Source: Isoetes taiwanensis
Taxonomy: Eukaryota > Streptophyta > Lycopodiopsida > Isoetales > Isoetaceae
DNA length: 64,000 bases
Assembly: GCA_021234155.1 (NCBI GenBank)
Contig: JAJEKV010000047.1
Coordinates: forward strand, 5,731,071 to 5,795,070
Reading direction: 5' to 3'
In this document: piece after piece, positions 56,059 to 64,000 of the stretch
Numbering within the stretch: the stretch's first letter is position 1
Layout: each line of letters begins with the position of its first letter
Notes under the pieces: model-generated
The model's input: the letters and a program-made list of their open reading frames with translations, nothing else
The model's database searches: none
Told to the model about the DNA's origin: nothing
Translations under genes and position numbers: made by a program

Positions 56059-57750
56059 TGTTGAGGATGATCTTGCACCTCTTGGTGTGGATCGATGATG
56101 TGGCATGTCCTTTGGGATGAATAGTCATCTCTCCAAGAGACACATCTCCATGATCAGACACACCTCTTCATAATCCACTCTATAAATGTACAAGCCAAGG
56201 CTGGGGCTATTCCAATCAGTCAGATCAATATATGCTTCTGCTATTCATATCTTTTGTCATGGTATCAGAGCCTCGGGCTTGAAATCTTGGGCATACAAGG
56301 AGATTCGGCAATGGAAGAAATCAAATCAGAAGAAATGTGAGAGAGCCGAAATCTTCTAAACCTGAGAGGGCAATCACCTCTGATTGTGCCTGCATAAGAT
56401 TTGCTCCGCTTGATCTTCAGCCGAGCGACCAAAGAAACACCCTTTTTCTGGTATCTTCTGTTGATGTCGTGTACCAGAAAACGTGGCTTTTTGAGGATGC
56501 CAATAATAATTTTTGGTAACACTTAGATATTTTGTTACTAAAATAATTGGCTTATTAAACAATTATAAATATCACTGGGAAACCATGAATACTCTATCCA
56601 AGGGTAAATATTATGTGATCGAAAAATTCAACGGCGAAAACTTCCACACTTGGCAAGTCAAGATGAAGTTCCATCTAATCGAGAAAGATTTATTTGGAGT
56701 CGTTGATGGTTATGAAAAGAAACCAAGTGATGCTGCTGAGCTTGTGAAATGGGAATTAAAGAATAAGAAAGCTATGGCCATGATTGGATTGGGTTTAGGA
56801 GACTCGCAAATTCACCATGTGGATTTCTCCAAATCTGCAAGAGATATCTTGAGTACTCTCGATCAAATCTTTGGAGCGCAAATCAAGCATTCAGAAATAC
56901 TTCTAAAGAGAACTATTTGAAATTCGAATGGATGAAGGAGAAAGCCTTGCTGAACATTAGACGAGTTAAGATCCATTATGAATCAATGAGCCGGGATCAA
57001 TGCAAGAGTAGAGGAAGATGATGCGAAAGCAATTTTATTCCAAAGTCCTCCACCTTCTTTCGGTAATGCTGTAACCACTCTCCAGATTGTAGAACATCTT
57101 ACTTTTGAGCAGATTATTGAAGAAGAGTGCAAATTGTGAAAGCAAGATCTCTCCTCTGTACCAATGTTTACTAAAGGAAAGGATAAATAAGGAGAAAGTG
57201 AAGAACAAAATAATCGCACTAGCAATGTGGCAGAAAGAAAACCAAGAAAATGCCGTTATTGTGGAAAAGCTGGCCATTGGGCACGAGATTGTCGAAAGAA
57301 GAAAAATGATGAATCAAAATCTAAAGAACCTGAACTCAAGAGCTTTACTGCTATAATTGAAGATGACTAAGACTTAGGTTTCTAGAACTAAGGTCTGTGA
57401 ATGCAGATAAGAAGACGTCACTAAAGGGTGATTGGGACTCCAAGCAGACAATTGTCGGACTAGGAGACAAGTTGATTGGAAGAATCAACAATCTTATCCG
57501 GTCATTGGGTCTTAGGTCATATATTAGATATACTATAGAGATGCTAGATCATGGGAGGATGTTGAGGATGATCTTGCACCTCTTGGTGTGGATCGATGAT
57601 GTGGCATGCCCTTTGGGCTGAATAGTCATCTCTCCAAGAGACACATCTCCATGATCAGACATAATCCATTCTATAAATGTACAAGCCAAGGCTGGGGCTA
57701 TTCCAATCAGTCAGATCAATATCTGCTTCCGTTATTCATATCTTTTGTCA
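56059..57750 (+). mobile_element. short Ty1/copia-type element with gag only
   Basis: The LTRs are 56,059-56,259 (201 bp) and 57,560-57,750 (191 bp). Both start TGTTGAGGATGATCTTGC and end CTTTTGTCA, and they differ by a 7-bp indel and few substitutions. The primer site TGGTATCAGAGCC follows immediately (56,260), and a purine tract GGGAGGA precedes the 3' LTR. The 1.3-kb interior holds a copia gag and a CCHC knuckle but no integrase, RT or RNase H. It is therefore a TR-GAG-like non-autonomous element. The flanks (ATGAT, CAGGA) do not form a target duplication. Confidence 0.88.
56585..57369 (+). pseudogene. Ty1/copia gag with zinc knuckle
   Basis: From the ATG at 56,585: MNTLSKGKYYVIEKFNGENF, then HTWQVKMKFHLIEKDLFGVV, WELKNKKAMAMIGLGLGDSQ and DILSTLDQIFGAQIKHSEIL, the usual gag of plant copia elements. 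A frameshift near 56,915 ends the first frame. After further decay, 57,251-57,292 gives CRYCGKAGHWARDC, a perfect CX2CX4HX4C knuckle, then KKKNDESKSKEPE and a stop near 57,370. Gag would package element RNA. It was probably recently functional in trans with a complete relative. Confidence 0.85.
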
Positions 57751-57759
57751 CAGGAATGC

Positions 57760-58630
57760 TCAAACAGCAAAGCCTGCTGGTTAAATTATTATCATATTTT
57801 ATGAGTAAAATAGAGATGCTCAGTATTGCATATTGCAGATCTTCCTAGTTTTAACTTCCTTCTGCTTGTTTACAACACAATCAAGTATCCCATTGCTATT
57901 GCATTGCATGCCATGCCATGCCACTAACTTATGTTGTGAGCAGAAAGCCATGAATTCATTGCAGGTCCCATAGTTTTCTTTGCCAACCTTCAAGAGACAA
58001 CATAATAAGATTCTAGCACATTTATATGTTCCCACTTAACCCACATTGATAAGAGAATGACATACGGGACAACGATCGTGTCAGTCCATGTTCTCTTTGT
58101 AATCCTGCTCAAATCGTAAGGTTCTTCAAATCAATAAACTTGTAAGAGACATACGAAATTTCGTGCAGTATAAAAATAAGCACTGCTCAATCATGATGGC
58201 ATAAAATAGAGATTAATGATGTAATGAGATAAAAAGAATATAGCCTGCATTTGAAAGTCGATCGCTTAACATCGCATTGTTGGTAAGGGACATGTTACAA
58301 AACCAATATGCGTCCTTCATCAACATAGATAAAGTATAACAAAATCTAGTCATGATGGTACTTGGTGCCCTTAATTAAGCATGTTAACTGTAATAACTGT
58401 AAGTGGCCATAATTGATGGGCAGCATATCTAGAGGTGAAGAGATAGTAATAACAGAGTTAATATTAAGGTTCTTTTACAGTAATTTGGATTATACCTTCA
58501 GTCTGCACCAAAACAAGAAGAATAGAAAATGACAACGAAAGGCATTTTAATTAGAAGCTGTGAAGAAACCGAGAAAAATTTTCCTTGACACTTCGACGTT
58601 CAGCATTCAAATGGAAGGAAGAATACAATT
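57760..58630. other. no recognised feature
   Basis: The minus-strand frame 57,820-58,035 (GKENYGTCNEFMAFCSQHKL) looks protein-like but I recognise no family. It may be another exon of the decayed nitrate-reductase-like locus next to it, though it does not match that enzyme. Confidence 0.3.
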
Positions 58631-58634
58631 ACCT

Positions 58635-58846
58635 TCATTCGCATGGGAAGGGGAACCCAATTGTCTTTGTGAAGATAGTTGTTAGAAGACTTCACATAAA
58701 TAACTTCAATCTTTTTCAACCATTTCACCATTCTGCCGCGAATAAATCCTAGTATAATCATGCAAATAGGGAAGGCATGACCAGGATGAAACAACTTTCC
58801 ATTTTGCATGTGTGCAACCATTATATATTGAGCCATATCAAAACAT
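58635..58846 (-). pseudogene. nitrate reductase Moco-domain exon remnant
   Basis: The minus strand reads YIMVAHMQNGKLFHPGHAFP, then ICMIILGFIRGRMVKWLKKI and HKDNWVPLP, followed by a GTAATT donor-like end. Plant nitrate reductase has the equivalent AYMQNG, PDHGFP, IIPGFIGGRMVKWLKRI and YKDNRVLPSHV. Substitutions at conserved positions (G to R in GRMVKW context, P to L in IIPG) and the absence of neighbouring exons indicate a pseudogene fragment. The intact enzyme reduces nitrate to nitrite in the cytosol using molybdenum cofactor. Confidence 0.65.
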
Positions 58847-58859
58847 TGAAGTCCCATCC

Positions 58860-60200
58860 AGGCAGCTTATCTCCACCTTTGAGTCAAACAAATTGGACTT
58901 ATCTTATACCGTCACTAACCTTTCTAGTTAGCTGATTAAAATTGACATTTTGTTGAGTATTCATTATGTAGCTGTTTGAAATCTATCTTATATTTTCAAT
59001 GTACAAACACAAGATTGTGGCCACACTATCAATCCACGATTATGAAATGCAACTACGTCAGCTTCAATTCACCTTCAAGCCAACTTGTAACAAGAACAAG
59101 CTCTGGAAATTAACTAGCTCTTAACAAAGACTCTGTTGGCAGGTTAAATTTGTTACCCTTGAGCTATTTGGATCATCCTATGGACTCACAAGCTATGCAA
59201 TGCTAATGTTATATTGAAACAAAAGTAATAGGCCTTTCACATTAGCCTAAAATACATTCCTTATCTATGGAAATCTATTGCAGCCAGGACCCAACACATT
59301 TCCATGCCTTCCAATCTGGCTAGCTTCCAGAATAACATTCTAAATTAAAGCTTACCTCAAAAAACCATCGCCGAGGTCTCCACTTCTATGGTGCCATGTG
59401 TATGATGCAAAGCCTTGCCTTTACCTGGCTACTACAAAGCCAAAGTCCAGTTTTGTTACTTCTTCTTGTTGTCTTCATTGATTTAAGAGCAAAGAAAATA
59501 CTTCCTTAGCATTGTACTCATGTGTGACCAAGGGTTGTTATCTACAATGTAACATACAAATGAAAACGTTTCCCTGCGCATTTCAATATTACACAAGAAT
59601 CAAGCAGTTTTGTTAGGCTATACAACCACTACTAGCTCATAAAAGAGAGTTCCAGATGTTTAACCGAGAAAGAAACTCTTGTAGAGACACCAAGCACATA
59701 ATCCTTATGTTCTTAACAACCATTTGAAAAGGGGGAACAAACCTATCTTTATTGGAAGAAGAAAGAGGTAAAAACCATGCTTGAAAATTAACAAAGGATT
59801 TGATGATGCAATTGTGGAATGATGATGCAATTGCACAAAGCTCAAAAATGCGAAGTAAGCCAATGATGATTATTCTCATGAGGTGGATTGATTGGTATAA
59901 TGGCTCAAGCTAGATGCAAGTAGCATTATGTCCTTCCAGCCTGCTTAAAATTGTAGCCGAAGTCATTGATCTGGCCAAAAATACAGGAAGGATGCCGGTG
60001 GTAAAGTGAAGGCAATTTTTAAAGCTTCCAAAGCTTCCACATCTTCCCCATTCATTTGCAACAACCTAATGTGCTTGAAATTTGCAGAAGAAGCGACTTA
60101 TTTCTCCATATTTGGCGGCATCAGGACATTGCTCTTTTTCTTGCTCGTCAGAAGACTGCCATGGCTTGAGCCGAGCAGAGAACTTCAGTTGTCGAAGACG
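58860..60200. other. no recognised feature
   Basis: AT-rich DNA with short frames (for example 59,637-59,879 minus and 60,006-60,224 plus), none with a recognised motif. Confidence 0.35.
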
Positions 60201-60206
60201 AACCAC

Positions 60207-60300
60207 TTAACTAGTTATTTTTAGACATTTGGCCCTTCTATTATGCATTAATGCCACTTGTCCTTTAAACCTATAATCCTTAGATTTAATAATTCTATAC
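60207..60300 (+). repeat. 93-bp dispersed repeat, copy 1
   Basis: ACCACTTAACTAGTTATTTT, CTATTATGCATTAATGCCAC and TTGTCCTTTAAACCTATAAT match 62,085-62,177 with few changes in the same orientation. It is probably a shared LTR portion of a retroelement family. Confidence 0.8.
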
Positions 60301-60422
60301 GACCTAGGATCCAACATATGTATGTAATATACCTATATGATCTAGGGCCTAACATATGTACGTAATATATCTCCCCTCTTCAAATCCTTAGTCCCCAAGG
60401 ATCATGCGAGTATGTGTATTTT

Positions 60423-60680
60423 GAAACCCATTCCCTGGGTCACTCGGTGACTATTGTTTCACCATCTAGTCCCTTTAGAAACTCGTTCCCTGGATCACCA
60501 CGTGATCATGGTTTCGTCCTCTAGTCCCTTCAGAAACCCATTTCCTGGATCACTCCATGATCATGGTTTCAGCCTCTAGCCCCTTCGGAAACACGTTCAC
60601 TAGATCACTCCGTGATCATGGTTTTGTCCACTAGTCCCAAAAACCCCTTCCTTGGATCACCCTGTGATCATGGTTTCGTA
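60423..60680. repeat. 55-bp minisatellite, five units
   Basis: Units start at 60,423, 60,478, 60,533, 60,588 and about 60,641. The consensus begins GAAACCCRTTCCCTGGATCA and contains GATCAC-n-GTGATC, an inverted repeat in each unit, then CATGGTTTCGTCCTCTAGTC. It lies downstream, on the minus strand, of gypsy integrase debris, where 3' untranslated tandem repeats are known in some gypsy lineages. Confidence 0.9.
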
Positions 60681-60759
60681 GCTCATTCTTGTCATCCCTA
60701 TGAAAGTCTCTAACTCTTTACTTTTAGATAACTGACCTCATATTGACTCCATTAATGCT

Positions 60760-61200
60760 TTCGTGCCTCCACGGCTTTTGAGTCAGGTGAAGATTTAGCT
60801 GAACGTACTCTTCACTCTCCCATGTGACCTCGGGAAGTGATTTATCTCGCCATAACACCAGTACTCTACAATACTCCTTGAATGTAAGTGTCTAGAATCG
60901 CCTCAGGGAGTTACCTCATAGCTAAGGGCTAGGAGTATTATCGCTATCCGTGAACAATATGGCTTTCTTGAGTTGACTTATGTGGAATATAGGGTGCACT
61001 CCTAATCCATTGACAACTTTTAACTCGACTCATATGCCGTCTTCATTGACCCATTGCGAGTCCAGCATATTGGGACATCTTTGACTAATGGTCTTAAGGT
61101 TCTTCCCTTGCCACTTGTATCATATTACCCAGTTGGGACCTTGCGTCTGTTGTTCCATTAAGAACCTCGGGTGATGCATTTACCAACTCTTTAAGCCCAA
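60760..61200 (-). mobile_element. Ty3/gypsy integrase C-terminal remnant
   Basis: The minus strand with stops reads LMEQQTQGPNWVI, then KWQGKNLKTI, ELKVVNGLGVHPIFHI-QLKK, then EYCRVLVLWRDKSLPEVTWE. HPIFHISQLK and VLVLWRD-LPEVTWE are the integrase C-terminus and a chromodomain-like tail of gypsy elements, of a lineage different from the 21.6-44.5 kb element. Confidence 0.65.
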
Positions 61201-61626
61201 CTTCTACTTTACTTCATATTTAGTGCAATTAAGTACCTGATGCTAGTCAGGTGAATTCACTAGCCAATGCGAATTGAATATTTTTTATCCTAGATCTAAG
61301 AATACCATGCTATAGAAGGCGCTTCTTTATAATTATAATCAATACAGTGGTAATAACCATAGACTTCCCATGAATCTAATTAGAAGCAAGCTTCTAACAA
61401 TCGTACCACCTTAACTCGCACTCTGGTCTTTCATCAAATTGCAACATCAATCCTATGTTAACTCTTGCATTTCTGAAGACCTTTCTTCAGGTTGAGCCTT
61501 TAGCTTTGAGCTTGCAGTAGAACTAGCCACGAAGTTGGTTGGTAGGGAAGAGTCCTAAAAAGCCCAAAGAATTGTTGAATGGAAGGGTAAGAGGACCGGG
61601 GTGCCTCTCAGGCTAGGTCACCTTCC

Positions 61627-61649
61627 AAAAAAAAAAAAAAAAAAAAAAA
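61627..61649 (+). repeat. poly(A) run, possible retroposon tail
   Basis: A 23-A run follows CAGGCTAGGTCACCTTCC. No target duplication could be matched on the two sides, so its origin is unproven. Confidence 0.5.
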
Positions 61650-62070
61650 TCCAACTAATGAAAAAGCCTAAGGAAGCTAGCGCTAAAATTAAAACATCCA
61701 AGGGATGTTAAAATTGTGGCATTGTAGAATTTTTAGCAGGTACCTCCAAAGGTGAAGATGAGATAAAATCCTTATCTTTTATTGCTCATGAAGAGGATAT
61801 GGTAAGTTAAAGTTCTACACAAGCTTACACTGTTAAAAAACCTTACAAGAGGCCAAGTCTGGCTACCATGAACCCCCTGGGTTCCCCACTCCTTGAGTCC
61901 CTTCGACTCCCCATGCCAAACTTGTTGACCCTTCGATCCATACTACAATATAATACAGTTCCCAGTCGTTCCCAGAATGATTCTACATGGTGTCATTTTC
62001 TTGAGATCTATGACCTCTTATATAGTATACCAACTCTCTGGCATGCTGCCATGCATATGCATGTATTAAC
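61650..62070 (+). mobile_element. gag-end and LTR debris, related to 19,760-20,130
   Basis: The plus strand reads KTSKGC-NCGIVE, then KGEDEIKS-SFIAHEEDMV, TQAYTVKKPYKRPSLATMNP and LRSILQYNTVPSRSQNDSTW. The same DNA occurs inverted at 19,760-20,130 (for example GAGATCTATGACCTCTTATA here against TATAAGAGATCATAGATCTC there). The zinc-knuckle debris matches the gag at 20,064-20,378. This is a second, shorter copy of that element family. Confidence 0.65.
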
Positions 62071-62084
62071 TCTAGTGAACAACC

Positions 62085-62177
62085 ACTTAGCTGGTTGTTC
62101 TTAAGACACTTGGCCTTTCTATTATGCATTAATGCCACTTGTCCTTTAAAACTATAATTAGATTTAATGATCCTATT
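62085..62177 (+). repeat. 93-bp dispersed repeat, copy 2
   Basis: Direct-orientation match to 60,207-60,300, including CTATTATGCATTAATGCCAC. Confidence 0.8.
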
Positions 62178-62589
62178 TCCGGCCTTGAATCTGATAAAAA
62201 TTTGGGGATCCATGCAGGAAAGCCCTGAAAGGGTTGATTGGATGAAAATCCGAAGCCGCAATGAAATGGACGCAGAGAAATTCTAACCCACTATGGTTTA
62301 ATGCATCAGGGAGTAATGCAGGTGCCAGAATGCCGGTAAGATGTTGCACCATAGCTCGAAAATTTCCAGAATCAGCTTCTAAAACCAGCTAAAAAAGCCA
62401 GAGCAAGCAATGACGAGCTTCAAATATAACTTTATCGATTTCTCCAACACCCTGCAAATAGTTCACAGCTTTTCTGGCTTGCTGGATTTGTACCCAGCGC
62501 CCAATCTTCTGTCACAAAAGCTTCAATCAACACACCGATCTTCCTGCACACCACATAAGCGGATTTTCCTAGTCCCTTTCTGAAATTAA

Positions 62590-62745
62590 ATTCCGACCTC
62601 CTTCTGATTCAAGCTTGCTTCAAAACAAATGTTCTAGAAAACTAGGCTTCCGAAAATACTTCTGCTATCCTCCCGATTCAAGCTTGATTCAAGCTTATTT
62701 CAGATCAATTTGTTCCAAGAAAGCAGGCTTCCACTATCCTTCTGA
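62590..62745. repeat. degenerate tandem duplication of about 85 bp
   Basis: TGATTCAAGCTTGCTTCAAA, CAAATGTTCTAGAAAACTAG and GCTTCC..CTGCTATCC recur as CGATTCAAGCTTGATTCAAG, CAATTTGTTCCAAGAAAGCA and GGCTTCCACTATCC. Confidence 0.6.
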
Positions 62746-62749
62746 TAAC

Positions 62750-64000
62750 TCCTGCTAGCTCCAAATCCTCCTGGTTCGATCCAACCAACTACTCGATGAA
62801 TCTGTCCTTTTTTTCTTTTGCTAACCTACTTTTTGCCACATCATCGACCACTTTTAACATAAACCAACAATCAAATGATACAAATGCTGGATAGCCAATG
62901 CCATAGATGACTATATTCCTAAGAGTTTCTTCTGCTTGCAAGACTTCATGGAAGCTGATCTCTCTGCTTTAACCAGGGTAAGCTACTAGTTTTTTGCATA
63001 TCATAACATGGAAAACCATTAGATAATTGACCCATCAAACAATAAATCTCTATATTGAATCATAAGCAAAAATTGATAGCACAGAGATGTTGATATTCCT
63101 TAAAACACCCTTCTCGACTGTAAAAAAGAAATGAGAAATGGGTAGATAGGATAGGCAATTCTTTTGCCCCAGATTTGAGAAATGGGTAGATAGGGCAGGC
63201 AATTCTTTTGCCCCAAATTTTGCAGAATCACCTGCAGTGCATTTATGGCCAAATCCATTTGAGCTTGTGGATAAGAAAATGCTATGAAAAAGCCCAGCAT
63301 GGTGCTGTCGTTATTCTGTGCTACGAAATGAGAAGTGCATTTGCTGATGGCTACAGCTATGCAGAACAAGATATAGCTACCGGAACAAAATAGGCCAGCG
63401 TAAAGCTTTTGCCTTAGAGTAGAAGCTTGCAGTTTGCCGGTTGTCGAGGAAGCATCTGGGAAGAAATCCTTTTCTGGGTCGTTTCACGCGAAAGGAATAG
63501 TCCTTGAACAAATAGATATTTAAGCTCATCAAGAATGGAAGAGAAAATGCTACATTTGTCTCCAACGCCATGCCATCAGCTTTCATTTTTTGAGCTTATT
63601 CACAGAAAACTATTCTGTGTTTGTTGAAATTTGAAGCTGCCAGTAGAATAACCTTTGGCTGCATCAATTACTGTAATAATATCATAGACCAATGTGTTCT
63701 TTTTAGCTCGATAAATTGCATGAATGCATTTATTTTCCCAAAAATGCTAGGAGGGGCTTCTTATAAAAGCGAAGCATAATGAAGTGAATAATCTCTAAGG
63801 GGCACAGAGCAACCACAAATATAGCAATCCATATGTAGTTATAGCTTCATCCTGGGATGACGTGATCCTACAAAGGACCTCTAAATACCTTCATTTGCAA
63901 TAATATAAGGATTTCCTAAATGAATAGGACAAGCCTCTTAAATGTATAGGATGCAAAGTAAATTATCCCTAGCCGGACTAAAAAAGGAATGTGTTGGTTT
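62750..64000. other. no recognised gene
   Basis: Short frames on both strands without recognised motifs. The 44-bp tandem repeat at 63,132-63,219 is the only structure seen. Confidence 0.35.
63132..63219. repeat. 44-bp tandem repeat, two copies
   Basis: TGAGAAATGGGTAGATAGG begins at 63,132 and again at 63,176. Each is followed by AGGCAATTCTTTTGCCCC. The copies are nearly identical. Confidence 0.9.

Noticed and set aside
60207-62177. The two 93-bp repeats as LTRs of one element
   Set aside because: No primer site, purine tract or duplication was found, and the enclosed integrase debris and gag debris have opposite orientations.

Overview
This is nuclear DNA from a land plant. It contains a plant IRE-type AGC kinase remnant, a nitrate-reductase-like exon, a CACTA transposon carrying a DUF4216 domain, tRNA-iMet-primed LTR retrotransposons and a plant-type tRNA-Glu. 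Coding sequence is very sparse, transposons are nested in one another, and most old elements have decayed. This suggests a large, repeat-rich genome. The wide spacing of genes and the style of the LINE would fit a fern or other seed-free plant, but the species cannot be fixed from the sequence.

Layout. 1-2.9 kb: no recognised gene. 2.9-5.4 kb: decayed LINE on the minus strand. 5.6-7.0 kb: plus-strand Ty3/gypsy remnant. 7.35-9.36 kb: minus-strand Ty3/gypsy integrase remnant, split at 8242-9212 by two head-to-tail copies of a small element with inverted ends and a 3' hairpin (Helentron-like). 9.4-15.5 kb: low-information DNA with small repeats. 15.5-18.5 kb: pseudogene of an IRE-like kinase. 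19.4-21.6 kb: repeat and gag debris.

21,624-44,530 is one complete, heavily nested Ty3/gypsy element on the minus strand. It has two LTRs, a perfect CCGCA target duplication, a tRNA-iMet primer site, a polypurine tract, and gag, protease, RT, RNase H, integrase and a chromodomain-like tail. It is interrupted by an unclassified DNA element (25,136-26,687), an 8.55-kb CACTA transposon (28,482-37,036) and a 180-bp CTAT microsatellite. Upstream of gag it carries two additional ORFs. The first begins with the eight residues MARTKQTA, the start of histone H3. Four related inverted-repeat units lie in the leader and between the two extra ORFs.

45-48.85 kb: a degenerate tandem-repeat array, split by a 2.5-kb PIF/Harbinger-like element (TAA duplication) that carries a fragment of a leucine-rich-repeat gene. 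48.97-49.04 kb: tRNA-Glu(UUC) on the minus strand. 49.5-52.2 kb: the only apparently intact protein gene, six exons and 592 residues, of unrecognised family, with one GC-AG intron. 52.2-53.15 kb: three strong foldback structures. 53.8-64 kb: an EID1-like C-terminal fragment, a poly(A) retroposon with a 14-bp duplication, a 1.69-kb gag-only Ty1/copia element, a nitrate reductase Moco-domain exon remnant, a 55-bp minisatellite and more gypsy debris.

Functionally, only the tRNA and the 49.5-kb gene look able to act as host genes. Everything else is a record of transposon insertion, capture and decay.
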